DNA from: JBHJOF01 sp050330055
GTDB lineage: Bacteria > Pseudomonadota > Alphaproteobacteria > Kiloniellales > JAKSDN01
Assembly: GCA_050330055.1 (NCBI GenBank)
Contig: JBHJOF010000220.1
Coordinates: 1 to 20,971 of the forward strand
DNA: 20,971 bases
Direction: 5' to 3'
The notes under the pieces were generated by a model, which was given only the letters and a program-made list of their open reading frames with translations, made no database searches and was not told where the DNA came from. Every line of letters begins with the position of its first letter. Positions within the stretch are counted from its first letter, which is position 1. Below, piece by piece: positions 12,918-20,637 of this stretch. Both the position numbers and the translations under genes were made by a program.

Positions 12918-14723
12918 ATGGATTGGGCCTTCCTGGACTGGGCATCGCTGCAGATCGCCATCGTCCTGGTCCTGGTCCTCGTCGTCTTTTTCGGCTTCAT
13001 CCGCGAGCGCATCCCGCCGGACGTCGTCGCCCTCGGCGCCGTCGCCCTGCTGCTCCTGGTCGGCATCCTCGATACCGACGAGGTGCTGCGGGTCTTCAGC
13101 AACTCGGCGCCGATCACCATCGCCGCCATGTTCGTGCTGAGCGCCGCGCTCGAGCGCACCGGCGCGATCGACGGCGTCGGCCGCCTGATCAGCCGGATCG
13201 CCGGGCGTTCGCCGATGGCGGCGCTGGCCGCCATGATGGCCGGCGTCATGGTTATGTCGGCCTTCATCAACAACACGCCGGTGGTGGTCATCCTGACCCC
13301 GGTGGTGATCGGCCTGGCCGGCACGCTCAAGCTGTCGCCCTCGAAGCTGCTGATCCCGCTCTCCTTCGCCACCATCTTCGGCGGCACCACCACGCTGATC
13401 GGCACCTCGACCAACATCCTGGTCGACGGCGTGGCGCAGCGTCAGGGCCTGGCGCCCTTCGGCATGTTCGAGATCACCGCCGCAGGCGCGGTCATGGGCC
13501 TGGTCGGCATCGTCTACATGGTGCTGGTCGGGCGCCACCTGCTGCCCGAGCGCGAGACCCTGGCCAGCCTGCTGCCGCAGGCCTCCGAGCGGCATTTCCT
13601 GGCCGAGGTCCTGGTGCCGCTCGACTCGCCGCTGATCGGCAAGAGCCTGAACGACGCCGGGCTGACCAGGACGCGCGGCTTCCACGTGCTCGAGGTGATC
13701 CGCGGCGAGACGGCGCTGCGCCAGAAGCTCGGCCGGCTGCCGCTCGCGGCCGGCGACCGCCTGGTGGTGCGCAGCCGCGTCGGCGACATGCTGGCGCTGC
13801 GCGAGGCCGGCGATCTCGCCTTCCGCGGCCGCGCGGCGCACGCCATCGAGCCGATCCAGTCGCAGGAGACGGTCATCATGGAGGGCATCGTCGGGCCGCA
13901 CTCCCGCCTGGTCGGGCGGCGAGCCGGCGCGCTCAGCCTGCGCCGGCTCTACGGCGCCTCCCTGCTGGCGATCCACCGCCAGGGCGAGTCGATCGCCGAC
14001 AACTTCGACGAGGTCCGCCTGCACGTCGGCGACACCCTGCTGCTCGAGGGCCCGCCCAAGTCCATGCGGCAGCTCTTCGACTACCAGGAGCTGGTCAACC
14101 TGCTGGAGCCGGGCGAGCGGCCGCTGCGCCGCAACAAGGCGCCGATCGCGATCGGCGCGGTGCTGCTGGTGATGGCGCTTGCGGCCTTCGAGGTGCTGCC
14201 GATCGCCGGGCTGGCGCTGATCGCCGCCACCGCTGTGGTGCTGTTCCGCTGCCTCGAATCGGACGAGGCCTATGGCGCGATCCGCTGGAACATCCTGATG
14301 CTGATCTACGCCATGCTGGCGCTCGGCTACGCGATGGAGAAGACCGGCGCGGGCGCGCTGATCGTGCACCACTTCGCCGCGCTGGTCGGCCACCTGGGGC
14401 CGGTGGCGGTGCTCTCGGCCGTCTACCTGGTCACCATGGTGATGACCGAGTTCATGAGCAACAACGCCACCGCCGTGCTGCTGACGCCGATCGCGATCGG
14501 TCTCGCCCAGCAGCTCGGCGTCGACCCGCGGCCCTTCGTGATCGCCGTGATGTTCGCCGCCAGCGCCAGCTTCTCGACGCCGATCGGCTACCAGACCAAC
14601 ACCTTCGTCTACAGCGCCGGCGGCTACCGCTTCCTCGACTTCGTCAAGGTCGGCGTGCCGCTCAACCTGCTGTTCTGGGCGACGGCGAGCTTCGTGATCC
14701 CCTGGTTCTGGCCGCTGGGGTGA
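12918..14723 (+). CDS. SLC13/DASS-type permease with two RCK_C (TrkA_C) domains
   Basis: A 601-residue inner-membrane transporter. An N-terminal membrane half (about 1-195) has the SNT-like motif FINNTPVVVILTPV and the first substrate loop FGGTTTLIGTSTN. Two consecutive RCK_C domains follow in the cytoplasm (about 205-290 and 298-378), for example SPLIGKSLNDAGL...LAAGDRLVV and SRLVGRRAGALSL...HVGDTLLLEG. The second membrane half (about 395-601) repeats the pattern with EFMSNNATAVLLTPIAIG and SASFSTPIGYQTNTFVY. Such proteins import anions (dicarboxylates, sulfate or other) with Na+, and RCK_C domains may sense a ligand; the substrate is unknown. Its last 116 bases recur twice downstream. GTTTTCC-like leaders were not found; the region 12763-12917 holds only GC-rich stems. 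Confidence 0.93.
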   Translation: MDWAFLDWASLQIAIVLVLVLVVFFGFIRERIPPDVVALGAVALLLLVGILDTDEVLRVFSNSAPITIAAMFVLSAALERTGAIDGVGRLISRIAGRSPMAALAAMMAGVMVMSAFINNTPVVVILTPVVIGLAGTLKLSPSKLLIPLSFATIFGGTTTLIGTSTNILVDGVAQRQGLAPFGMFEITAAGAVMGLVGIVYMVLVGRHLLPERETLASLLPQASERHFLAEVLVPLDSPLIGKSLNDAGLTRTRGFHVLEVIRGETALRQKLGRLPLAAGDRLVVRSRVGDMLALREAGDLAFRGRAAHAIEPIQSQETVIMEGIVGPHSRLVGRRAGALSLRRLYGASLLAIHRQGESIADNFDEVRLHVGDTLLLEGPPKSMRQLFDYQELVNLLEPGERPLRRNKAPIAIGAVLLVMALAAFEVLPIAGLALIAATAVVLFRCLESDEAYGAIRWNILMLIYAMLALGYAMEKTGAGALIVHHFAALVGHLGPVAVLSAVYLVTMVMTEFMSNNATAVLLTPIAIGLAQQLGVDPRPFVIAVMFAASASFSTPIGYQTNTFVYSAGGYRFLDFVKVGVPLNLLFWATASFVIPWFWPLG

Positions 14724-14728
14724 GGGGG
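14613..14728 (+). repeat. SLC13 3'-end repeat, copy A (in the intact gene)
   Basis: This is the parental copy, coding for the last 36 residues of the permease plus the stop codon and a few bases. It aligns without gaps to 16299-16414 (12 differences in 116 bases), and its part 14654-14724 aligns to 19108-19178 with a single difference. See copies B and C. Confidence 0.9.
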
Positions 14729-14944
14729 GCGAAAATCTAACGATCGGTATTGCGAGGCTGAGTACCGGTTTCGCCCCGGAGCAGACCTCCAATCCCCTCG
14801 TCAATGTCGGGTGAATGCGGACGGCGCGGCACCGCGGACGGCCGGGCCGCAGGCTGGCTAAGGCGCGAATCATGTGCTGTAATCGTAGCCCGTCTGGTCG
14901 CGCGGCGCTGCAAGCTTCGCACAGGTTGATGGAGAGAGGGGAAG

Positions 14945-15358
14945 ATGGCATTTCAGCAAATCTGCCGGGCCCTGGCGCTGCCCATGGCCGTCGTCATGTT
15001 TTTCGCGAGCGGCCCGCTGCCCGCGGCGCAGGCGGCGATGGTTTCGACCGAGCAGGTGATCGACCAGGACCTGGCCGCCCAGGATCGCGGGCGCGTCTTG
15101 GACTTTCTCGCGCGCGAAGAGGTGCGACAGCAGATCGAAGCGCTGGGCGTCGACCCGGACGAAGCCGCGGCCCGGGTGAGGGCTCTGTCAGACGCTGAGA
15201 TCGCGCAGATTGCCGCCGGATTCGACGAGGACCCGGCCGGGCAGAGCGTCATTGGCCCCCTCGTCGGCGCCGCAGTTCTGATATTCCTGGTGCTCCTGAT
15301 CACCGATCTTCTGTGTCTGACCACGGTGTTTTCCTTCACCAAATGCGCCAAGAACTAG
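14945..15358 (+). CDS. PA2779 family membrane protein
   Basis: A 137-residue protein with an N-terminal signal peptide (hydrophobic core about 9-22, probable cut near AAQA/A, residues 27-31). A charged periplasmic middle follows, including VSTEQVIDQDLAAQDRGRVL, a helix-rich FLAREEVRQQIEALGVD and the ALSDAEIAQIAAGFDEDPAG stretch. One C-terminal membrane helix (about 104-128) ends it with a short Cys/Lys tail. The pattern is that of the PA2779 family named after the P. aeruginosa protein; the function is not known to me. The gene is paired with a C39-like peptidase gene, which overlaps its 3' end by 16 bases, so the two are translationally coupled and probably work together. GGAG and AGGGGAAG lie upstream of the ATG. 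Confidence 0.85.
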   Translation: MAFQQICRALALPMAVVMFFASGPLPAAQAAMVSTEQVIDQDLAAQDRGRVLDFLAREEVRQQIEALGVDPDEAAARVRALSDAEIAQIAAGFDEDPAGQSVIGPLVGAAVLIFLVLLITDLLCLTTVFSFTKCAKN

Positions 15359-16299
15359 GTCGCCGCGCAGATGGAATCGCCCCGGCCTACACTCTGCTGC
15401 TGGCGATCCTGCTGACCGCCTGCGCGGCGCCCCAGACCCAGGAGATCCTGGCCGACTTCGATAACCTGCCGGCCCGTGCTGAGGTTACAGGCGTCCCCTT
15501 CTATCCGCAGGAGGACTACTACTGCGGGCCTGCGGCGCTGGCGACGGTGCTGACCTGGTCCGGCGATCCCGTCACTCAGCACGACATGGTGCCAGAGGTC
15601 TACAGCCCGGAGCGCAAGGGGACCTTGCGCTCCGACCTGCTGGCGGCGGCGCGTCGTCATGGGCGGCTGGCCGTTCCGATCGGCGACATGAAGGCGCTGC
15701 TGTCCGAGATTGCCGCCGGTCATCCCGTGCTGGTGTTCCAGAACCTGGCGCTCGACCTGTTCCCCCAGTGGCACTATGCGGTGGCCTATGGCTACGATCT
15801 CGAGCAGCGGGAGATCGTGCTTCGATCCGGCACGCATTCCCGATGGGTCGCCGACCTCTCCGCGTTCGAGCGCACCTGGGAGCGGGGCGACTATTGGGCG
15901 CTGGTCGTGCTGCCGCCAGAGCGCCTGCCGGCGACCGCAGACCAGCGCGCAGCACTCGCGGCGGCTGTGGCGCTGGAGCGGGTCGAGCGCCCGAATGCCG
16001 CCGCCCAGGCCTACCGGGCCGTCTTGTCGCGCTGGCCCGACAGCTTCGCGGCGCACATGGGGTTGGGCAACGCGCTCTACGCCCAGCAAGCCTATGCCGG
16101 CGCGGATCGGGCGTTCCGCGCAGCGATACGGCAGCGGCCCGACGATCCCGCCCCCTGGAACAACCTCGCCCATGTCCTGGCCGCGCTGGGGCGGCCGGCC
16201 GAGGCACGCCAGGCCGCCGAGGAAGCGGTGCGGCTTGCGCCGGGCGACGCCGCACCCTACCGCGACACCCTGCGCGAGCTGACCGGCGGCAAGTCGTGA
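15343..16299 (+). CDS. PA2778 family C39-like cysteine peptidase lipoprotein with TPR repeats
   Basis: A 318-residue protein with a lipoprotein signal ending in the lipobox LTAC (Cys27). The C39-like papain domain spans about 47-195: the catalytic Cys61 in YYCGPAALATVL, the oxyanion Gln56 (PQEDYYC) and His144 in QWHYAVAYGYD. The usual Asp-Pro after the His strand is replaced by LRSG, so the third catalytic residue is uncertain. About 205-308 holds roughly three TPR units (for example NAAAQAYRAVLSRWPDSF and PWNNLAHVLAALGRPAEA). The ATG at 15343 is preferred over GTG at 15313, because it places the lipobox at a normal distance. It matches the PA2778 family, which occurs beside PA2779 family genes as here. 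The stop codon touches the decayed SLC13 copy. Confidence 0.88.
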   Translation: MRQELGRRADGIAPAYTLLLAILLTACAAPQTQEILADFDNLPARAEVTGVPFYPQEDYYCGPAALATVLTWSGDPVTQHDMVPEVYSPERKGTLRSDLLAAARRHGRLAVPIGDMKALLSEIAAGHPVLVFQNLALDLFPQWHYAVAYGYDLEQREIVLRSGTHSRWVADLSAFERTWERGDYWALVVLPPERLPATADQRAALAAAVALERVERPNAAAQAYRAVLSRWPDSFAAHMGLGNALYAQQAYAGADRAFRAAIRQRPDDPAPWNNLAHVLAALGRPAEARQAAEEAVRLAPGDAAPYRDTLRELTGGKS

Positions 16300-16414
16300 G
16301 CGCCGGCGGCTAGCGCTTCCTCGACTTCGCCCGAGTCGGCGCGCCGCTCAACCTGCTGTTCCGGGCGACGGCGAGTTTCGTGATCGCGTGGTTCTGGCCG
16401 TTGGGGTGAGGGGG
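16299..16414 (+). pseudogene. SLC13 3'-end fragment, copy B (decayed)
   Basis: A 116-base ungapped match to the end of the SLC13 gene, with 12 substitutions. Read in the same frame it gives AGG*RFLDFARVGAPLNLLF...WFWPLG*; TAC has become TAG, so it cannot be expressed as a permease. The match begins exactly at the stop of the peptidase gene and fades after the permease stop, with weak similarity for about 30 more bases. No gene is seen in the rest of the gap up to 16488. Confidence 0.9.
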
Positions 16415-16488
16415 AGGTGAAAGCCCAGCGACTGATATGCCAAGCTGGACCGCCGGGCTCGACCTTTTCCGGACGTTACGACCGAGCC

Positions 16489-17421
16489 CTAGCCTTCGGC
16501 AGCTCTTTCCCGCGTCGACGAATCGTCGAGCTGCGCCGCACAAGCTTCCCGAACGCATCCGCGCAACCAGCGATGCGCCGGATCGGCGTCCAGCCGCGGG
16601 TGCCACAACAGCGAAACCGTGATTTCGGACAAGGAAACCGGCAGAGGGAAAGTGAACATGCCATCGCGCAGATTTCCCGTATAGCGTTCGGGAACGCTGG
16701 CGATCAGGTCCGAGGCGCGCGCCAAAGCCAGCGCTTCCGAAAATCCGCCGACGACCGTCACGATATCCCGTTTCAGCCCTAGCGACTCAAGGGCATCGTC
16801 GATCGCTCCCCTGTCGAGCCCCCGACGGGAGATGAGGATGTGCCGGCCGGCGGCATAGCGGTCAGGCGTGATGGTTGCCTCGCACAACGGATGCGCCATC
16901 CGCACGACGCCGACGAAACGATCGCGGAACAGCGCTTGCGCGCGCACCTCCGGCCCCATATCCAGTCCGACGACGCCTGTTTCCAGGTCCACGCTGCCGT
17001 CGCGCAGCGGCGTGCTGTCCTTGTCCGGCTTCTGCACGAAACGCAGCCGCACGCCCGGCGCCTGTTCGCTTACACGCGCCACGAGAGCCGGTCCGAAGTT
17101 CTCGACAAAGCCATCCCTGTTTCTGAGCGTGAAGGTTCGCACAAGCCGTTTCAGGTCGAGCGTCTCAGCGGGACGCAGAACGGCTTCGGCGTCCTGTACC
17201 AGCTGGCCGACGCGCGCGCGAAGCTCAAGGGCCCGTGGGGTTGGGACGAGGCCGCGCCCGGCCCTGACCAAGAGCGGGTCCCCGGTCATTTCCCGCAGTC
17301 GTGCCAGGGCCCGGCTCATTGCCGATGGGCTCCGCCGCAGCCGGCGGGCGGCACGCGCAACGCTGCCCTCCGCGAGCAGCACGTTAAGCGCAACCAGGAG
17401 GTTCAGATCGGGTCTCGGCAT
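16489..17421 (-). CDS. LysR family transcriptional regulator
   Basis: A 310-residue regulator. The winged helix-turn-helix lies at about 5-65, with DLNLLVALNVLLAEGSVARA and the recognition part SPSAMSRALARLREMTGDPLLVR; the C-terminal substrate-binding domain runs from about 85 to 300. The start ATG at 17421 gives the standard MPRPDLNLL opening; a TTG at 17448 would add nine unlikely residues. It is divergent from the MFS exporter with a 134-base gap that holds palindromes, so it probably controls that exporter and itself. GC content appears lower than in the core genes to the left. Confidence 0.92.
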   Translation of the reverse strand: MPRPDLNLLVALNVLLAEGSVARAARRLRRSPSAMSRALARLREMTGDPLLVRAGRGLVPTPRALELRARVGQLVQDAEAVLRPAETLDLKRLVRTFTLRNRDGFVENFGPALVARVSEQAPGVRLRFVQKPDKDSTPLRDGSVDLETGVVGLDMGPEVRAQALFRDRFVGVVRMAHPLCEATITPDRYAAGRHILISRRGLDRGAIDDALESLGLKRDIVTVVGGFSEALALARASDLIASVPERYTGNLRDGMFTFPLPVSLSEITVSLLWHPRLDADPAHRWLRGCVREACAAQLDDSSTRERAAEG

Positions 17422-17450
17422 GGATCGACCATAGCACTGATGGGCCAACC

Positions 17451-17503
17451 TGACATGGCGTCAAACGCAATGATTAAGTGTAAATAGTGCATGTTCCGAC
17501 ATG
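17451..17503. promoter_or_regulatory. Operator-like palindromes between lysR and the MFS gene
   Basis: Two short inverted repeats lie in the divergent region: TGAC-ATGGC-GTCA (17451-17463) and CATGT-TCCG-ACATG (17490-17503). LysR regulators usually bind interrupted palindromes between divergent genes, so these are candidates for the activator and repressor sites. The promoters themselves could not be placed with confidence. Confidence 0.45.
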
Positions 17504-17555
17504 TGAGGCAAAGGAATAGGGTTCAGACGGCTCGCTTTCCGGAGCCGCCAGAAGA

Positions 17556-19028
17556 ATGACGGAGCTCATCGTGAAGCCGATCACGACGGACCGAGACGAG
17601 GCCAGAGCGGCACGCGGGGGACAGGCGCCGTCGCTTCGGTGGGCGCTCGCCAGCCTGGCGCTATCGATGTTGCTGTCCTCGCTCGGCATCAGCATCCCGA
17701 ATGTTGCTCTGCCGACCTTGGCCCAAGCCTTCACGGCCTCTTTCCAAGAGGTCCAATGGATCATCATCGCCTATCTCCTCGCCATGACCATCATGATCGT
17801 CGGCGTTGGACGGCTGGGCGACATCGTAGGTCATCGGCGGGTGCTCTCGGCCGGCATCACCCTCTTCACGGCAGCCTCCGTTCTGTGCGGCGCCGCGCCC
17901 ACGCTGTGGATTCTTACGATCGCCCGGGCGGCGCAGGGCCTCGGCGCGGCCGTCTTGATGGCACTCACGGTGGCGCTCGTGCGCGAGGCCGTTCCGAAGG
18001 AAAAGACCGGCAGCGCCATGGGGCTGCTCGGAACGATGTCCGCGATCGGCACCGCTCTCGGCCCATCGCTTGGCGGTGTTTTGATTGCCGGCGCCGGTTG
18101 GCGGGCGATCTTTCTCATCATGGTGCCGCTGGGGATCCTGAATTTCCTTCTCGCCCATCGCTACCTGCCCGTTCAGGGGCAGAAGGGGACGATCGATCGG
18201 AACAGCTTCGACGGCCTGGGCACACTGCTGCTCGGCCTGACGCTCGCAGCCTATGCGCTCGCCGTGACGCTTGGAGGCGGCCAACTCGATCGGTTCAATA
18301 TGGCTCTGCTGTTGGCCGCCGTCCTTGGAGGGAGCCTCTTCGTGCTTGCGGAGGCGCGCGTAGCGTCGCCCTTGATCCGCTTGGCGGCGTTCCGCAATGC
18401 GGTGCTGAGTGGCAGCTTGGCGATGAACGTTCTCGTCGCGACAGTGATGATGGCGACGCTGGTGGTCGGACCGTTCTACCTCTCTCGCGCGCTGGGACTA
18501 GGCGAGGCTCTTGTTGGTGTCGTGATGTCGATCGGCCCGATCATCTCCGCACTGAGCGGTGTCCCGGCCGGTCGTATCGTCGACCGTTTGGGCGCGCCAT
18601 TCATGGTCACCGTTGGACTGATCGAAATGGCGGCAGGCGCCTTTGCTCTCTCCGTGCTGCCGTCCATGTTCGGCATGGCAGGCTATATTGCCGCCATCGC
18701 CGTCTTGACCCCCGGCTATCAGCTGTTCCAGGCCGCCAACAACACGGCCGTCATGATGGATGTCAGCGACGACCAGCGGGGCGTAGTCTCCGGCATGCTC
18801 AGCCTGTCGCGCAATCTCGGGCTCATCACCGGTGCATCCGTGATGGGCGCCGTGTTCGCCCTTGCATCGGGGACGAGCGACATCACGGCCGCCGCTTCCG
18901 ACGCCGTTGCCACCGGTATGCGGGTCACATTTGCCGTCGCGGGGGCTCTGATGGTCGGCGCGATCGCCATTTCGATTGGAAGCCGCGTGTTGGCAAGAGG
19001 CCCTTCCGCGCCTGAGAGCCTTTCATGA
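17556..19028 (+). CDS. MFS exporter, DHA2 (14-helix drug:H+ antiporter) type
   Basis: A 490-residue inner-membrane protein with about 14 hydrophobic helices. MFS motif A appears as GRLGDIVGHRR (85-95). The antiporter motif C is GLLGTMSAIGTALGPSLGG (156-174), as in EmrB/QacA-like drug exporters. The opening NVALPTLAQAF and QWIIIAYLLA are typical of the DHA2 group. It likely exports a toxic organic compound using the proton gradient; the substrate is unknown. It is controlled presumably by the divergent LysR regulator. No membrane-fusion partner is nearby. A GGAG lies 11 bases before the ATG. It is part of the second accessory cassette between repeat copies B and C. Confidence 0.92.
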   Translation: MTELIVKPITTDRDEARAARGGQAPSLRWALASLALSMLLSSLGISIPNVALPTLAQAFTASFQEVQWIIIAYLLAMTIMIVGVGRLGDIVGHRRVLSAGITLFTAASVLCGAAPTLWILTIARAAQGLGAAVLMALTVALVREAVPKEKTGSAMGLLGTMSAIGTALGPSLGGVLIAGAGWRAIFLIMVPLGILNFLLAHRYLPVQGQKGTIDRNSFDGLGTLLLGLTLAAYALAVTLGGGQLDRFNMALLLAAVLGGSLFVLAEARVASPLIRLAAFRNAVLSGSLAMNVLVATVMMATLVVGPFYLSRALGLGEALVGVVMSIGPIISALSGVPAGRIVDRLGAPFMVTVGLIEMAAGAFALSVLPSMFGMAGYIAAIAVLTPGYQLFQAANNTAVMMDVSDDQRGVVSGMLSLSRNLGLITGASVMGAVFALASGTSDITAAASDAVATGMRVTFAVAGALMVGAIAISIGSRVLARGPSAPESLS

Positions 19029-19104
19029 CCCTCTGCGGAGAGGATGGGCTTGTGCCCAAAGCCACGATCTACCCACCGCCAGTCAACACCGGGCCACCCT
19101 ACGC

Positions 19105-19178
19105 CGCCGTGCCGCTCAACCTGCTGTTCTGGGCGACGGCGAGCTTCGTGATCCCCTGGTTCTGGCCGTTGGGGTGAG
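19105..19178 (+). repeat. SLC13 3'-end fragment, copy C (nearly perfect)
   Basis: From 19108 to 19178 the sequence equals 14654-14724 of the SLC13 gene with one difference in 71 bases (CCGTTGGGG instead of CCGCTGGGG, a change shared with copy B). It includes the stop codon and ends abruptly just after it. It has no start and no upstream permease sequence, so it is not a gene. The rest of 19029-19258 holds no gene; the transposase promoter follows at 19201. Confidence 0.92.
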
Positions 19179-19200
19179 CATCTGTGGGCGATTATAACCA

Positions 19201-19229
19201 TTGCAAACCCAGCCCCGATCCCCTATATT
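19201..19229 (+). promoter_or_regulatory. Sigma70-type promoter of the IS1595 transposase
   Basis: TTGCAA (19201-19206) and TATATT (19224-19229) are separated by exactly 17 bases and resemble the -35 and -10 consensus. The site lies 45 bases upstream of the transposase ATG and is clearly AT-richer than its surroundings. Confidence 0.6.
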
Positions 19230-19273
19230 GATGTCAGGCACTTAAGCCTACAGGGGACTTGGGAGTTTCACAG

Positions 19274-20203
19274 ATGAAGGCCGTACAAATCTCCCGGCTT
19301 TTAGCCAATGAAGCCAAGGCGATAGAGTATGTCGAGTCGCTGATCTGGCCCGAAGGCCCCCACTGCTACCACTGCGGCGCGACCGACAAGCTGTACCGGA
19401 TCAAGGCCAATCCCGAGAAGCGCATCCGCCATGGCCTGTGGAAGTGCGGCCACTGCCGGAAGCAGTTCACCGTCCGCATGGGGACGATCTTCGAGGACTC
19501 CAAAATCCCCATGGGCGTTTGGCTGTGGATCGTGTTCCACATGTGCACGGCCAAGAAGGGGATCAGCGCTTGTGAAATCCAGCGCCAGACCGGCCTCTCC
19601 TACAAAGCCGCCTGGTTTGCCTGCCATCGCATCCGCCTTGCCATGACCAAGGAGCCACTGTTGACCAAGCTCGGCACTGGCGGCGGCATTGTCGAGGCGG
19701 ACGAAACATTCATCGGTGGCAAGAAGAAGAACAACAAGCACCGCCGCAAGCCCGGCTCGAAAGCCTGCGAGAAGATCGCCGTCCTTACCCTTGTGGATCG
19801 CGAGGGTGAAGCCCGAACCTTCAAAATCCCCGACACGAAGAAGGGCACGCTACAGGGCATCATCAGCCCAAACGTCGATAAGTCCGCCGTCATTATGACG
19901 GACGAAAATCCAAGCTATGTGGGCCTGGATGATCGGCACAAGGCGCACCACGCGGTCAACCACAGCGAGACCTTCGTGCGCGCGGTAATCATCCACACGA
20001 ACTTTGCCGAGTCGTATCATGCACTGCTAAAGCGCTCGATCATTGGGACGCATCATCACCTGTCGGAGAAGCACCTTCACCGCTATCTGCGGGAGCGGGA
20101 GTTTCATTGGAACCGGCGGAAGGCTACCGACGGCGAGCGGACAGTTGACGCAATCCAGGGCGCAAAGGGGAAGCGGTTGATATATCGGACGCCAACAGCT
20201 TAA
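19274..20203 (+). CDS. IS1595 family transposase
   Basis: A 309-residue transposase. The N-terminal zinc ribbon has Cys pairs at 31/34 and 58/61 (CYHC and CGHC) with KQFTVRMGTIFEDSKIP following, as in this family. The catalytic core shows the first Asp in EADETFIGG (D143), the second in MTDENPSY (D210), and HTNFAESYHALLKRSIIGTHHH (from 241) with N243/E246 as the candidate third residue; the C-terminal WNRR is also typical. Length and motifs look intact, so it could be active. The ATG at 19274 has GGGAG eight bases upstream; a TTG at 19259 is less likely. Its stop overlaps the end of the converging gene by four bases. Confidence 0.93.
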   Translation: MKAVQISRLLANEAKAIEYVESLIWPEGPHCYHCGATDKLYRIKANPEKRIRHGLWKCGHCRKQFTVRMGTIFEDSKIPMGVWLWIVFHMCTAKKGISACEIQRQTGLSYKAAWFACHRIRLAMTKEPLLTKLGTGGGIVEADETFIGGKKKNNKHRRKPGSKACEKIAVLTLVDREGEARTFKIPDTKKGTLQGIISPNVDKSAVIMTDENPSYVGLDDRHKAHHAVNHSETFVRAVIIHTNFAESYHALLKRSIIGTHHHLSEKHLHRYLREREFHWNRRKATDGERTVDAIQGAKGKRLIYRTPTA

Positions 20204-20637
20204 TCCTTGGGCGGCGGCGCGGCAGGATGGCCGCGCGGCAAGGGAATCTTAGGTCGCTGTCTTATTGCTTCCAGCGCCTTTTGGGCAGCAGACTTTCCTG
20301 TAAGGGCAACAACGCCAGTGCAAACCGCCACCGCCAACATGACAAAACAAACGACTAGGTATGATGCCAAAGAAGCATCAATAGCCCCGCCTTGCTTGGC
20401 CAACCTGATTACGGCCGCGATTGCTTGAGGCAGCGTGCCTATGAAAATTCCTCCTGCCGTCAGTGAAGCGATGATAGAAATAGGCCGCGCAAGCGCCATG
20501 AGCCGTTCAAGCTCCCCGTCTTCTACAGCGTGGTACAGCATTGATTCAGGGACAGATAGCAACGCGCCTTCGAAGGGCTCGCCGCTGATCTTCAGTTCGC
20601 CAGTTTCAACCTCGACCTGCTGGCCCTCACTCATCAC
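20200..20637 (-). CDS. Hypothetical two-helix membrane protein
   Basis: A 145-residue protein of no family I recognise. Residues 1-50 are acidic and soluble. Two membrane helices lie at about 53-77 and 91-114, and a basic Pro-rich tail (RPKIPLPRGHPAAPPPKD) ends it. The start could be GTG at 20637 (GGAG seven bases upstream) or the adjacent ATG at 20634. Its 5' end overlaps the end of the zinc-ribbon gene by a few bases, so both are translated from one transcript. The converging transposase gene overlaps its stop. It may be an IS passenger gene or a resident gene next to the insertion. Confidence 0.7.
   Translation of the reverse strand: MMSEGQQVEVETGELKISGEPFEGALLSVPESMLYHAVEDGELERLMALARPISIIASLTAGGIFIGTLPQAIAAVIRLAKQGGAIDASLASYLVVCFVMLAVAVCTGVVALTGKSAAQKALEAIRQRPKIPLPRGHPAAPPPKD

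Larger units (their letters stand above)
19201..20203 (+). mobile_element. IS1595-family insertion sequence (ends not resolved)
   Basis: The element is recognised by its transposase. The left end must lie between repeat copy C (19178) and the ATG at 19274. No matching terminal inverted repeat was found by eye to the right of the transposase within the window, so the true right end may be at about 20203 (degraded), beyond the two minus-strand genes that follow, or outside the window. The coordinates given cover only the promoter and the gene. Confidence 0.7.

Noticed and set aside
14724..14944. Terminator hairpin GGGGCGAAA / TTTCGCCCC after the SLC13 gene
   Set aside because: The arms match, but the 34-base loop makes it unconvincing, and no U-run follows. 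No gene or other clear feature was found in this stretch.
12747..14951. Long minus-strand open frame opposite the SLC13 permease
   Set aside because: The permease on the plus strand has all expected motifs; the minus frame is low-complexity and His/Asp/Gln/Arg-rich, as usual for antisense of GC-rich membrane genes.
14613..19178. An integrase or recombinase gene within the bracketed cassettes
   Set aside because: All frames between the repeats were considered; only the four genes listed have support, so the integration idea rests on the repeats alone.
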